DNA of 64,000 bases. It comes from Paracamarosporium sp. OC-R06-R3 (lineage: Eukaryota > Ascomycota > Dothideomycetes > Pleosporales > Didymosphaeriaceae). The stretch is taken from assembly GCA_019828545.1 (NCBI GenBank), contig JACVRA010000257.1:174246-238245 (forward strand). The letters run 5' to 3'. Position numbers and translations under genes: made by a program. This document shows positions 34,925 through 47,508 of the stretch, piece after piece. The notes beneath the pieces were generated by a model. The model made no database searches and was not told the origin of the DNA. It worked only from the letters and a program-made list of their open reading frames with translations. Position 1 is the first letter of the stretch. Each line of letters starts with the position of its first letter.

Positions 34925-37900
34925 ATGTCTTCACCGGCGCAGCGTCGCTCGCAGCGCAGCTCTGCTACCCCGCGCAGGAGCACGAGAAATTCCCAGATCC
35001 CTTCAAGCCCAGCGCCTGAAGGACCTGACGCCCAGCTACAGTCAGAGGCATCGCAAGCATCGCAGCGCGGATTCAACGCAACGCCAAGGGCGAGTCGCCT
35101 TCAAGCGCCATCGACACAATCACCACTGTTTTTCCGTTCCTCTCCCGCAACACAGTCGAACTCAGGGGCTCTAAACGATGCTCAAGAGAGCGACGGCGGC
35201 GCTACGCCCAAAGCTAGCGGCATAACAATCGGCGGTGAGAATGTTTACAGCTCTTCTGCGGCAAATCGCTGAAACTACTAGATTCTTCTCCTATTCGATA
35301 CGCCTCCAGCTCCAGCCCTGACCGTGCTCGACATGCCCAAAACACTGATATCCGAAGCAGTAGCAGCGCGCTTTTCGTTCGTGGCCCGACCGATACCGCA
35401 GCAAGGAACCGACGTAGCGATATTCATTCTGATATTCTTGGTCCCAGTTCTACCGGCAGGCGCCGCAGGTTGTTTGTTGATGAGAATGGTATGGCCGTAG
35501 AAAATGCCTCCGATGCACCAACCTTCTCGAACCTGAATCCGGACACTTCAGACGCGGATGTCCTGGGCGGTAACTCGTCGAGGTTCATCTGGGGTACCAA
35601 TGTGTCCCTTGTAGACTCGATGAATGCGATGAAGGACTTCCTGTTCAACTTCCAGAGGAAATACCGCATGATACAGGATGGAGAACTCGCTGAAGGTGCT
35701 AGCCTACCGGCCGACGACCCAGCGATGGCCAAGGAGTATATTGAGATGATGAAGGCCATGCTCGAGATGGGCGTAACACCCCTTAACCTGGATGCACGCA
35801 ATCTGAAAGCCTACCCTCCCACTAGGAAACTATGGCATCAGCTTCAAGCCTTCCCGAGCGAGATCATCCCACTTATGGATGTGGCAGTTAAAGATGCCAT
35901 GATTGAACTTGCAGAGAAGCGCATGGCAGAGCTACGAGTGCAGCTGTCTCAGGCTCAACGAGGACCGCAACGTGGGCACGATTCCAGCTCCCTTCCGCCC
36001 ATGCTCAGTTCGGATGCTCCGACTCCAGGTGCGCCCTCCCCTGCAGTCGCTGCACTCGATATCCCAGATCTTGTGAGGGAAGTCGACCAGAAGACGTACC
36101 GTGTTCGCCCCTTCGGTTTGGACAAGTCCGTGAACTTGCGGGACTTGAATCCAGGAGATATGGATAGGCTTGTGAGCGTCAAGGGTCTAGTAATCAGAGC
36201 TACGCCAATTATCCCAGATATGAAGGATGGTGAGTCGAGAATAATCTTACAGACGGAGAGACCACTGACACTTTGCAGCCTTTTTCAAATGCTCCGTCTG
36301 TAACCATACTGTGAGGGTGGATATTGATCGTGGCAAGATCACTGAGCCGACTCGTTGCCCTCGCCCAGTCTGCGAGTCCTCCAACTCCATGCAGATTGTT
36401 CATAATCGCTCGGGTTTTGCAGACAAGCAGGTGATCAAGCTTCAGGAAACCCCGGACAGTGTGCCAGACGGTCAGACACCACATTCAGTCTCTCTGTGCG
36501 TGTACGACGAGCTTGTTGATGTTTGCAAGGCTGGTGATCGGGTCGAAATCACTGGCATCTTCAAGAGCGATCAAGTTCGCATCAACCCACGTCAACGGTC
36601 TGTCAAGAACATCTTCAAAACCTACGTGGACGCGTTGCACATTCAAAAGGTCGACAAGAGGCGTATGGGCATCGATGTTTCCACTATCGAGGAGGAGCTT
36701 GCTGAGCATGTCGCTGGCAGCGCTGAAGAAACTCGAAAGGTATCCGAGGAGGAAGAAGCCAAAATCAAGGCAACTGCCGCGCGACCAGACATCTACGAGC
36801 TTCTCTCACGCTCGCTTGCGCCTAGTATTTACGAGATGGACGACGTCAAGAAGGGAATATTGCTTCAGCTCTTCGGCGGCACAAACAAGTCGTTCGACAA
36901 GGGCGGAAGCCCAAAGTATAGAGGCGACATCAACGTGCTCTTGTGCGGTGACCCCTCAACAGCCAAATCGCAGATTCTGCAGTACGTGCATCGTATTGCC
37001 CCTCGCGGTGTCTACACGTCCGGTAAAGGTTCATCTGCCGTCGGTCTGACTGCGTACATCACCCGCGACCCTGAGACGCGACAACTCGTACTTGAGTCTG
37101 GTGCACTTGTCTTGTCGGATGGCGGTGTCTGCTGCATCGATGAATTCGACAAGATGTCGGACGCTACGCGATCTGTGCTTCACGAAGTCATGGAACAGCA
37201 AACAGTCTCTATTGCGAAAGCTGGAATTATCACCACTCTGAATGCCCGAACCTCTATTCTTGCCTCTGCCAATCCTATCGGATCGAAGTACAACGTCAAC
37301 CTACCGGTCCCACAGAACATCGATCTTCCCCCTACGTTGCTCTCGCGTTTTGATCTAGTGTATCTAGTTCTTGATCGCATCGATGAGATGACCGACCGGA
37401 GGCTGGCAAAGCATTTGGTGGGCATGTATCTTGAAGATACACCTGAGCATGCAAACCGTAATGAGGTACTCCCAATCGAATTCCTCACGGCGTACATCTC
37501 CTATGCACGCACGAACATTCACCCCAAGATCACCGACGGTGCTCAAAAAGCGCTCGTAGACGCCTATGTCGCCATGCGCGCCCTCGGTGCAGACGTTCGC
37601 TCGCAGGAACGTCGTATCACTGCAACAACTCGTCAACTTGAGTCGATGATCCGTCTCTCCGAGGCACACGCTAAGATGCGCCTCAGTGAGGTAGTGACGG
37701 CAGACGACGTCCACGAAGCTGTTCGTTTGATCAAATCAGCGCTTAAGCAAGCCGCTACCGACGCCCGAACCGGACTAATCGATATGTCTCTCCTTACTGA
37801 AGGCACATCTACTAGCGACCGGAGGAGGAAAGAGGATCTTAAGCGTGCTGTACTTAGTGTTCTTGATGAACTTGGTAGCGCCGGACAGAATGTGAGATTG

Positions 37901-38056
37901 AGCGACTTGACCAAGAAGGTCAGGGATGGGGCAACAGAGCAGGTGGAAAACCAGGAGTTTTTGGAGGTGTTGAAGGCGGCTGAGTTGGAAGGGAGCGTGC
38001 AATTGTCTGGTGAGGGGCCCAGGAGAATGGTCAAGAGGATTGTAGGTACTTTCTAG
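34925..38056 (+). CDS. MCM4: DNA replication licensing factor Mcm4
   Basis: Three exons: 34925-35234, 35282-36229 and 36279-38056, introns 47 and 49 nt; 1011 residues. A subunit of the Mcm2-7 replicative helicase. The ~180-residue N-terminal tail is Ser/Thr/Pro/Arg-rich, as expected for the kinase-regulated Mcm4 tail. The N-terminal domain holds a C4 zinc ribbon (CSVCNH...CPRPVC; its first half lies right after intron 2). The AAA+ domain has Walker A GDPSTAKSQ, Walker B CCIDEFDKM, sensor 1 ASANPIGSKYN and the arginine finger LLSRFDL. A winged helix closes the protein. Spacing, length and motifs are all normal. Confidence 0.97.
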
Positions 38057-38402
38057 ATGATGGTACGATGAAACGACTTGGAACGGGATGATTTTCGGGC
38101 ATGTATAGCAGTGCAGTAATGAAGAGCTGGAATCCAGGTTGCGCTATCACGGATCACGCATGAGAGGCTGGGCGCTTATGGATATCTTCCTTGACATTTG
38201 GTGCGCTGTCTGAAGTGCAGTGCGTCGCCGCTGAACAGTGACGGCATGTCATGGGCACGATGGGTTCGCATATGTAGATACGCTAAGGAATCTCTTCCTC
38301 ACACTTCAGCCATCGTGAACATTGAACTTCTATCAGAGCTGCATTCAAGATACTTTTCTCTGTCCTCATGTATACCAACCCAACCACCTTCACCTTTCTA
38401 TC
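38057..38402. other. Convergent intergenic, 0.35 kb
   Basis: The 3' flanks of MCM4 and the hydrolase gene meet here. Nothing seen. Confidence 0.4.
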
Positions 38403-39542
38403 CTACCATCTCTCCTCAATCCACCTAACCACATCCATGACCCACTCCTCATCTAACGTGCAATCCATGTCAAATCCGTGGTCCTCACCTTCTCTCTCCA
38501 CTAACTTCACCTCTGGCCTCCCCCCACTAATGTCTCCAGCTTTCTTCACGAAAGCCCTCGAGTCGTCGATGCTGACCGCCGTATCTTGAACGCCATGTAC
38601 AATAACAGTGGGCGGCAGGTAGCATGAAGTAACTGAGGATAACAAGGAGATAGGCCATAAATGGTTTCCAGTGCCAAAGAACTCGTTGTAACGCCCGTAA
38701 GCAGAGAGCGCATAAGATAAGCGGGCTCGAGGGTGTGGTGTGGCACTTGAGACTATAGTGCCGTGTTTCACGTTTTGTAGGTGTTCCTGTATGAGGATGT
38801 GAGTGGTGAGTGTTGTGATGAGTGGCTGTTGGGGTTGTTGGAGGCACTTGCATCGATAATGGACTCAGACGGCGATGGTTCGCCCATAAATTCAGCTTGT
38901 GGTCTCCGTCGCAAGTATGTCGTCATGGGGTAGCATGCAAGTATAGCCTTGATGGTGCTGTTGGGTTGGGTAAGCCCAGATTGGATGGCTAAATAGCCAC
39001 CTGCTGAGTCGCCGCCCGTTAGGACGCGTGAGTAGTCTAGTTCGCATGCTGTATTCCAAGCGTTCTGAGTAGAAAGGTACTCGCTTACGCCGCCGTTCTT
39101 AAACCTAGTTACACTTGAGTGTTGATTGGTACATATGAAAGCGTCTGAAGAAGCATACCATGCCCAAAAATCGGCGAGGTCTTCTTGAATGTCATTGCCA
39201 TTGTGCTCCGGAAGAAGTCGATAGTTCGGAGACACAACGATCGCATTATTACGGTGGACGAGTGAAACCAGCCAGTTTGCAAACCAATTTGGATACTCCC
39301 AAGTTCCAGTAACCTTAAGTAGTTTCAGTATTGGCATCCTCCATATGGAACACTGGATACGATAAACTTACACATCCTCCACCATGGAATTTTACGAAAA
39401 CTGGGTGTAGCCCGGGTTGAAGATTTTTTGGAACGAGAATTCCTACCTTAATCTCATGATTTAGGACTTTCTTGTAACCTGTGCGGTAAATTTCGAAACT
39501 GTTGAATCGTTCTGGACTAGGAATTACACTCGTAACCTTCAT
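38403..39542 (-). CDS. Alpha/beta hydrolase, hormone-sensitive-lipase type
   Basis: Three exons: 39542-39372, 39313-38852 and 38786-38403; 338 residues. The oxyanion-hole motif is HGGGC (ends exon 1), the nucleophile elbow GGDSAGG, the Asp is in VHGVQDTAVS and the His in EGEDHGFD, so the triad is complete. Intron 1 (58 nt) is GT..AG. Intron 2 (65 nt, 38787-38851) only joins the frames if it starts with GC (GAT|GCAAGT..ACAG), a minor but genuine 5' splice class. No signal peptide, so probably cytosolic. It is an esterase or deacetylase of unknown substrate. It lies near the galactonate module but is separated from it by 0.9 kb and shows no direct functional link. Confidence 0.82.
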
Positions 39543-40419
39543 TCTCGCTCGATTTGCGGCTTTCTTCTTGTTAAAGTAGGTTGACTAGACGATGCAACGC
39601 AGACCAAAGCGAAAGACGGGTACGGCAAAAAGATGCTCTTCTTTATAATCTCTCCTGTTCAATGATATTTTTTTTTTACCATAAGAACAAAAGCCATCTA
39701 TTGTGAATGTACTCAAACCCTTATATGCCCCACCTGTTAACTACTGTTACACCACTAGCGGTAACATGCATTCACATTCTCGTTGTTTGCTTCTGCCTCG
39801 TTATCTCAAACAATTTCCTTTAATCCCTAAAGCAGACTAACATATCAATCAATCGGATATTTTCCGGACCCAACCATTTTGAGTATGCCAAACGATCTAC
39901 TCACCATGAGGACTAGATTTGCAGAAGCGCTTCACCGCTCGGACTGTAAAATGATATTTTAGAGGCAAAATGTGCGAGTATGTCTTGAAATAAGCGTGCT
40001 ACACTACGCTAGGAGTGTAGATCAATACGGCCCTACATAGTGAAGTGGCGACATTGCAAGGTATTGTAAGCACTATGATGCAATCGAATGCGGCCGGTAT
40101 CGCAATCACAAACAAACTTTATGAGAATTAGCAGAAAAGTTTCTCATGTCGTCACCTTGCTATTTTTTGAAACGTCTCCGATATTGTTGAGAAGTAAGAT
40201 GGTTCAGACAGCAGAAATAGATTCGTTGATCTTTATACAAGATATTGGCTAATCATCTTTTTGATTTCTCATTAGTCCCATCTTTGTTCGGTGCGTTCTT
40301 TTCTTGGGGGACAACTTGATGAAAGTATTTCTTACTGAATTAGAATTTTCGTTTAGAATTGAGAGGTATCTAGAAGTAGTCATTGTATCTTCTATCGCAT
40401 GCTTACACTACACTCAGCC
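39543..40419. other. Intergenic, 0.9 kb, AT-rich
   Basis: Between the 5' end of the hydrolase gene and the 3' end of the aldolase gene. AT-rich with a T10 run near 39670; no coding signal. Confidence 0.4.
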
Positions 40420-41458
40420 TCACCTAAACTCAGCCTCAGTAATTGAATCCTCCAGCTTCTGCACACGACTCAGTATCTTCTTATCCCACTTCTCCCATGT
40501 TCCTTCGGGTGTGCTGCCCTTGATGGGTAGGCGTCCACCTTCGTATGTACCGAAGCCAAGAACGCGCGTAACAGCCTCCTTGATGCCTTTTACACCCGTT
40601 GCGCCAATGTAGTCTTCCGCCGCCGATACAGTATATTGCAGCTCCTTCAATTGTCTCAACGTGTCGTCATCAAGGGGGCGCTTCTCTGCAAGCTTGAACA
40701 GCTTGGACACTGTTCGGGGATATATGCCAGCGAGCGCATCGATAACACCGGCAGCATCGAAGACGACAATTGGACCTAGCTGTGCACCAAAGCCGCTGTA
40801 AACCCGGAACTTCTTGTGGTCGATTTCGGGGTCCGTTGAGACTTGGACATGAATTGATACATTTCCGTGGGACATCTTGCAGCCGACAATGTTAGGATGC
40901 TGAGCGAGCGCGCGGTACGTGTCTGGCAGAACGGTAACACCGTTCGTCACACCAGGGTAGTTGTAGCTATCAATGTCAAGGCTGCCTCTAACCTAATTCA
41001 CGGAATGCTTACATCAAAATAGGGAGCGGTGATCGGTCAGCGACGAGCGTGTACCACTCCTGCAAATTCTCTTGGTTGGCTTCCGCACCAAAGTATCCTG
41101 GTGCAAGCACTAATCCCCATTGCGCGCCCGCTTTCTTGAAGTCTTCTATCCATTCCAGAACCTCTTCTAAATGGTTTATGAGGACGCCAGCCATGATAGG
41201 ATAATCTGGAAAGCCAGCGTCGTTCAATCCTTTGCGAACACCAGACACCAAATCGAAGCGCTCCTGGCGCGACAAGTGGATAGCTTCACCGGTTGAGCCG
41301 AGCAACACCAGGCCACGAACGCCATTTTTTGCAAGGTGCACGCTGTGCTTGATTTGTGTTTCAACATCCAACTCGGCTTGCAGCGATTTAGATTCGGCTG
41401 CCGGCTTGAAGAACGTTGGGACTGGCACGAAGACGCCCGTAGGAGGAGATGAGGTCAT
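40420..41458 (-). CDS. Dihydrodipicolinate-synthase family aldolase (2-keto-3-deoxy sugar-acid aldolase type)
   Basis: Two exons, 41458-41013 and 40966-40420, with a 46-nt intron (GTAAGC..ATAG); 330 residues. A (beta/alpha)8 class I aldolase of the DapA/NAL family: substrate loop LGSTGEAIHLS, catalytic Tyr in PILIYNYPGV (split by the intron), Schiff-base Lys in GCKMSHG. Fungal members include 2-keto-3-deoxy-L-galactonate and 2-keto-3-deoxy-L-rhamnonate aldolases and 4-hydroxy-2-oxoglutarate aldolase. The divergent neighbour is a galactonate-dehydratase homologue whose expected product, a 2-keto-3-deoxy-galactonate, is a fitting substrate that would give pyruvate and glyceraldehyde. That assignment is inference from context. 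Confidence 0.88.
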
Positions 41459-41965
41459 GATGAGATGCGGTGTTTTGCAAATTGATATGGACCGTCCGGA
41501 ATGGTCGAACAATGCAGATTGATGAGTCACTTAGGAATATAGTTTTGAATCAAAGCGATATTCTCCCAGCTCATGTGCACCACAGTGTTTATACCCTTCG
41601 GGCGCAATTCATCCGAAGCCAACGTTCTAAGTGGGGGTGCTGCTGTCGCGATTACCCCGCAACATCCGACCTCGGATTACATGCCCCTCCAGTAGTGTTC
41701 CAGAAAGCGTTACACTACTATGCCAGCAAGGAAGGTTCTGACTCGACGACCAAGAACGTTTTCATAGCAGTACCTGCGGCGTATCCAACTTAAACTCTTT
41801 GCATGAACCTTTCGCTACAGTGCTCTTCACAAGAGAATGACGGACCAACTGAGCACATCCCCTCTTGTCTAAGGTTGCCATCTATTTGTTTTCACTTACA
41901 GGCCGAATAGATCTCTTTTGTTTTTATGTTCATCTGACTGTCACACAAGGAGAAACTTTATAGAA
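41459..41965. promoter_or_regulatory. Divergent promoter of the sugar-acid module
   Basis: The 507 bp between aldolase and dehydratase start codons; a shared control region is likely for two genes of one pathway. I could not pick out a convincing activator site by eye. Confidence 0.5.
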
Positions 41966-43226
41966 ATGGGGAAAATCGCAAAGATCGAATACTTCCGCGT
42001 TCCACCGCGGTGGCTTTTCGTCAAGATTACCGATGAAACAGGCAATTTTGGCTGGGGCGAAGCTTCTCTTGAGGGCCATACACAAGCAGTAGAGGGATGT
42101 CTTGATGCCTGGATAGAACGATATATAGGCTTCGAAGCCGAGTACGTTGATTGAATGCTGTTCCAATGCTCCTTAGTAGTGATTTACTAATGCTTCCGTA
42201 GTGACATTGAGCACATTTGGCAAATGTCGTGGCGAACCAGCTTCTATAGAGGCGGGCCTGTCTTTATGAGCGCACTGGCTGGCCTGGACATTGCCCTTTG
42301 GGATCTAAAGGCCCGTAAACTCAACGTACCCATTTACCAGCTACTTGGCGGTAAAGTCCGCTCCAAGCTTAAAGTCTACGCTTGGATAGGTGGCGATAGG
42401 CCTTCGGATGTAGAAGCCCAAGCGTAACCTACCCTCACCGCATTTCTGCTGATCATAAACTGACCCTTTGTTCAACAGCCGCGCCCGCAAAGACCAAGGC
42501 TTCAAAGCAGTGAAGATGAATGCCACAGAAGATGTCGCCTGGCTCGACTCCCCTTCAGCCCTGGAATCTAGTGTCGAAAGACTGAAAGTCGTCAAGAGCC
42601 TTGGTATGGACGCAGGGATGGACTTTCACGGTCGAATCCACAAGCCTATGGCGAAACAACTAGCTGCAGCTCTCGAACCGCACCGCCCGCTTTTCATCGA
42701 AGAACCACTACTTTCCGAACATATCGGCGGCATACAGAAGCTTTCCAGCCATACCAGTATCCCTGTCGCGCTTGGCGAGCGCTTGCATTCGCGCTGGGAT
42801 GTGCGACCCTTCCTTGAAGCAAACTGCGTTGACATATTGCAACCAGACATATCACACGTGGGAGGCATATCCGAGCTCAAGCGTATAGCAGCCATGTGTG
42901 AGGCGTACGATGTGGCACTCGCACCGCACTGTCCGTTGGGTCCTATTGCACTTGCTGCATGTATCCAGGTTGATGCTAATGTAGCCAATTTTGCGATACA
43001 GGAAATGAGCTTAGGAATACATTACAATGCAGGGAGCCAAGACCTAACGAGCTATACAAAGAACCCCGAGGTGTGGAAGGTAGACGACGGTTATATTCAA
43101 CTGATGACAGGACCGGGGCTGGGTATCGAGGTTGATGAAGAGTGGGTTAGGAGGGAGGCCAAGAATGCGAAAGCGTGGGTTTCGCCTGGATTTATTGGAC
43201 CGGGTGGTGAGATACGAGAGTGGTAA
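41966..43226 (+). CDS. D-galactonate dehydratase-like enolase-superfamily enzyme
   Basis: Three exons: 41966-42141, 42202-42423 and 42479-43226, introns 60 and 55 nt; 381 residues. It tracks bacterial DgoD closely: [61 protein letters not shown]. Metal ligands of the mandelate-racemase group appear as Asp in GMDFHGR, Glu in FIEEPLL and Glu in LGERLHS; the catalytic His is in DISHVGG or APHCPLGP. The predicted reaction is dehydration of a galactonate to 2-keto-3-deoxy-galactonate. Fungal L-galactonate dehydratases are longer (~450), so the D-galactonate (or a related aldonate) substrate is favoured. It pairs divergently with the aldolase. Confidence 0.9.
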
Positions 43227-43669
43227 AGCATCGTTGGTGCAAGCACCTATTCTATTGAATACGATATACACTCAACTTGCTCTGCTCACAGTATTTTAGC
43301 TTACCCTGCACCGTCCTATCTATTCATGTTCCTCGCACGTGCCACGTGTGCCAATGTACCCTTCTTGGTGCTTTTCCTTGCTTATTTCTCCTCCTAAACG
43401 GAAGCTTCCTTAAATCTTCTTTAGTGTTTATTAGAACTGTATCCTCTATATACCAGTTTACCCGCTAAATCCTGCCTATCCCTTGTCACATAATCCGGTT
43501 GTTTGGTCAGATACGGCTCACTATAAACTACTAATACACTCTGATTGAGCATGCTGGGAGGTGACGCAAATGGTGTATGATATATTAGACGTTGGCATCG
43601 TGTGTTGCTTAGCAGGGTAACTAACTACAATTACGCGCAAACATCCCTTCCTATTATTACCATTGGTAA
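43227..43669. other. Convergent intergenic, 0.44 kb
   Basis: Between the 3' ends of the dehydratase and the membrane-protein gene. Nothing supported. Confidence 0.4.
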
Positions 43670-44998
43670 TCAGAACAGCGTTGTCAAGATTCTAACGGCG
43701 CTTAAACAGACCGTCATGACGGTGGAATACACAATCGCCTTGTCTGCATTCAAAAAGAGTGTACTTGTCAATACAAAGGTTGCGTATAAGTATATCCCCA
43801 CTGCAAGTACTTCGATAACCGCTTCGTAACAGCGCCAACTGCGGAAGCCAAAATTCGACGGCATGGTGATACAGACTCTAACGTAGGCTCCGTCGTAAAA
43901 TGCAATGGTATTGCTACGGTTCGCGGAGTGATTCAAGGGCGGCGAACGCTCGGGAGCTTCGCGACGACCCTGAGCGATGGATGATTCGTCTTTCTTCACT
44001 CCCATAGGAGTAGAGGACTCGACTTCAGGCTTCGCTTCGCTAGAGGTTGGAAGCACTGGTGCGTGAACTATGTCATGAGAGCATCTTTTTGGCGCGAATT
44101 GGTAGGGCACCTTCAAGAGGTCTAGCATGCCATAACTCAGTTTGTGACCGAAGCCATCGTAAACTTCCATGGATTCCTTCATGAAAACGACAAGCCCTAC
44201 CGCAATGAGAAGCCATATCATGCATGCGATAGGCCTGGGAAAGCTTGTTAGTACCTTCTCTAATCTGCCATTCATAGTGGCTCGATTGGACGTACCAGGC
44301 AAAGAGAAGCATGGAATATTCACATCGCCATGGGACCATGGTAAAACTGGAGACTATCCAATTCTGCCACAGCATGATGCATGCTAGTGCCATAATTAAC
44401 ATATCCATGCCGACTTTTGCTACGATGTTTGGCCACCGCCGATCGCTAATATGTGGCAAAGGTATTGTCCACTCTCTCATTCTTGGTTCTCGTGGATTGA
44501 TGTGCGATAGTTGCGTGCGCAGAGGTCGCAATTGTCGGAACAGACCGCTCGGAAGACCAATCGTGAAACAGCACGTTGCCAGAGCACGATGGGGCGATAC
44601 CAAACCAAGCTGTATAATTTCAAGTGGCGGTGAACCTTGAGAGAATCAATACAATTGACATTCAAAGAGTAAGGTCTAGACGCGGAAATGCATTGAGGGC
44701 CCCTACCTATCAAAGCAAGTATGGTGGGCAAAAGCGCCGCGATGCTGGTTCCACTGCTCAAGCTCGCCTTGAAAGCTTCAGAGAGATTTTCATACACGCA
44801 GCTGATAAGAAGGGAGCAAGTTCGAAACTGAAAGGCTTTCGGATTATGGCCGTCGCAAATTCTTGTTACGTTGATAAACCTGTAATCGGATGCAGGCCCG
44901 ATTGTACGCTTCATTGCCTGGATCGGAAGTACGAGAGCCAAGATGATGAGATAGCTATGGTAGGCACGCGTTAAGTAAAGATAATGCAGTGCTCCCAT
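43670..44998 (-). CDS. Polytopic membrane protein of unknown function
   Basis: Three exons: 44998-44707, 44635-44296 and 44234-43670, introns 71 and 61 nt; the second has a perfect branch site (tactaac). 398 residues in this model. About seven hydrophobic stretches, for example YLIILALVLPIQA, LLISCVYENLSEAF.., LIMALACIMLW, MLLFAWPIACMIWLLIAVGLVVFM (across intron 2), AVIEVLAVGIYLYATFVLTSTL and AIVYSTVMTVCLSAVRIL. A polar cytoplasmic loop lies between the last two groups. It resembles fungal integral membrane proteins without assigned function. The 5' end is unsure: an alternative upstream exon (ATG near 45120 reading MYANITA, intron GTGTGC..CATAG) would join in frame at TATCTCATC. Confidence 0.6.
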
Positions 44999-45880
44999 GT
45001 CTGATCAGAGTCTCGTAATAAGTTTGATGAATAAGTTTGAAGGGTGAGAAGGGACACGTCAAAGTAAAAGGCGAGGGCAAAGGAAGCGAGCAAGTGCACA
45101 CCAGGCTGTGATGTTTGCATACATCTGGATAGCCGCCTCCCTGCATGCACGGTTTCAGAAGAGTTTTCATCTTGCAAATAGAGCCACACCACCATCACTG
45201 GACAAAAGCAAAAAGGTAGGCTTGAAGAGGCGTTGCTGTTAGCTTAGGTGCGCTTCGTCAGCCCGTGTCTCATTGCGACTACCGTGTGCGTCGCGCTTGT
45301 TTTACGAACAGGGCACACCTCATTTCGAAACCACCCTACATCAGCATTCACACCACAAGCTCGTCCATTCAACTAATTGGTACGGAATTATCGCAATGAG
45401 AAAGGTACTAGTTCTAACCGAAAAGAATCAACATGTTGTCGCTACCTCTAAGGCAACGCTTAGTCGGCCACATGTTCGGCCCCCACACGGCCCGTCCCTA
45501 GCTGAATACGGGGCGCTAAATAAATACTACAATCTGATTCCGGCCCAAAAGGCTTCGATCCGTATGCGCGATTCGTCGCCACGGACGGAGCACTGACCTT
45601 TTTGAGATGACAATCCTTCGTTCGCGCGTGAGATAGATCAGCTGCCAACCTCTGGGAAGCCAATCATCAATCAAAACTAGGAGGACAGGCCGCGTGCCGT
45701 GCATCACTGCGCGAGAAGGCATTTGCCTGAAGCGTGAACCACAGCAGAGGCTGATCATTTGCCAAGCTTTGCCCCAAGCTTTCATTGTTGGCGCGACTGG
45801 TCCTTGTCGGAGTGATTCTCGCGACGCGTTTCTGTCGTCCTATATACGTTGCCAGCGCCTCCGCTGGCGATTCTGAAGCC
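44999..45880. other. Divergent intergenic, 0.9 kb
   Basis: Upstream of the membrane protein and of GT69. May contain the first exon of the membrane-protein gene (see that entry). No other signal. Confidence 0.4.
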
Positions 45881-47508
45881 ATGGTCCCAAGGGCCCGCCG
45901 CTCTGAGGAGTATGAGCTTCTCCGGAGGACGTCTTCCGACTCGGACCTTGAACACGACGTGCCATTTACGAGACCTACCCCGCGCAAACCCCATTACCTG
46001 AAATTCCCCAAAGATTCTAATATTCGACGTTGCATCGCACCCATTTCAGCTGTATGTGTGGCAGGGTGGCGCTCGACGAGAAAGCGACGGCGCACGCGCC
46101 TATGTTGCTACGCAATAGCTTCTTGCGCAGGCGTTACCTTCTTGTTGGTCTTGTTGACCGCTCTTTTTTGGCCTTCATACACCCGTCTACCACATCACTA
46201 CAAAGTGCTTCGAAAAGCTTGTACAGAGTCCATGAAACCAGGACGAGGAAACATCAACAACGAGAAAATTTTCATCGCGGCTGCCTTGCATGACCCTGGG
46301 GGGTCCCTCGTAGGGGGTGACTGGGGCAATGCTGTCTTGAGCTTGGTGGATCTGTTAGGGCCGGATAATGTTTATGTCAGTGTATATGAGAACGATGCTG
46401 ATTCTGCGGCGAACACAGCACTTGAAAAATTCAAGGATAAGCTAGATTGTTAGTACTATATTCCGGTGTTGACTGTAACAGCGACTAATGCAATTATCTC
46501 ATAGGCGCTTCATCTCTTGTTTCCGAACATCTCCCTCTCGAAGATATACCTCGCGTTACGACACCCACCGGGGAAAGACGAATGAAACGAATCGCATTCC
46601 TCGCCGAAGTCAGGAACCGAGCCCTACGTCCACTCCAAGCGAATTCTTCCGTTTCTTATGATAGAATTCTATTCATCAACGATGTCATGTTCAACCCAAT
46701 CGATGCTATTCACCTCTTGTTTTCGTCAAACGTCGATACAACTGGTCGCGCACAATATGGAGCAGTCTGTGCAGTAGATTTTATTAACGCATTTAAATTC
46801 TACGACAGGTTTGCAACTAGAGATTTAGAGGGCTACGAAATGGGCATCCCCTTTTTTCCATGGTTTACAAATGCTGGAAATGGAGTAAGCAGACAAGACG
46901 TTCTAGACCAAAAAGATGCCGTCCGAGTGCGCGCTTGTTGGGGAGGCATGACGGCATTCGAAGCAAAATGGTTTGTACAAACGATAGTCCATAGCCAGCC
47001 TCCTTTAGATGTATCGCCCGTCCGCTTTCGATATGAAGTGGATCCGTTTTGGGAGTCATCCGAATGCTGTCTCATTCATGCGGACCTTACATATCTTCGC
47101 CATGGGTCCGACATAACGACAGACTCCGGGATCTATACCAACCCTTACATCCGCGTAGCCTACGATTCGCGGACTCTTGGATGGCTTCCTCTCACGCGTC
47201 GCATAGAAGGTCTATATTCCTTCATTCACAACATGCTCAACCATCTAGTTGGATTGCCTTATCCAAATCCACGGAGGTTAGAGCAACCAGGAGACGAAGT
47301 AGCAGAAAAGGTCTGGAGCTGGGACGAGTCCACGGGAGTGCCACCGGAAAAATCTGGGGCAAAGCTCCAAGGGTCTTACCATGATGTCGAGCGTGTTGCT
47401 GGGCCAGGACGCTTTTGTGGGGGCAGAACACTGCAGGTAATAAATGAAAACCCCGGGCCAGGCGAGAAGAAGTGGGCTACTATTCCTCTTCCAGTTCCGC
47501 CTAGGTAA
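45881..47508 (+). CDS. GT69 alpha-1,3-mannosyltransferase-like protein (CAP59/CMT1 family)
   Basis: Two exons, 45881-46448 and 46505-47508; the 56-nt intron begins GTTAGT and ends ATAG. 523 residues. A type II Golgi-type membrane protein: an ~75-residue basic cytosolic tail, one membrane anchor (IASCAGVTFLLVLLTALFW), then the lumenal catalytic domain. Family blocks: EKIFIAAALHDPGGSLVGGDWGNAVLSL, NVYVSVYENDADS, YDRILFINDVMF and ACWGGMTAFEAKWF. Members of this family in Cryptococcus add alpha-1,3-mannose to capsule or wall glycans; in filamentous ascomycetes they are usually unassigned. The start at 45881 (gccATGG) is preferred; the frame continues ~96 nt upstream without a good ATG. Confidence 0.88.
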
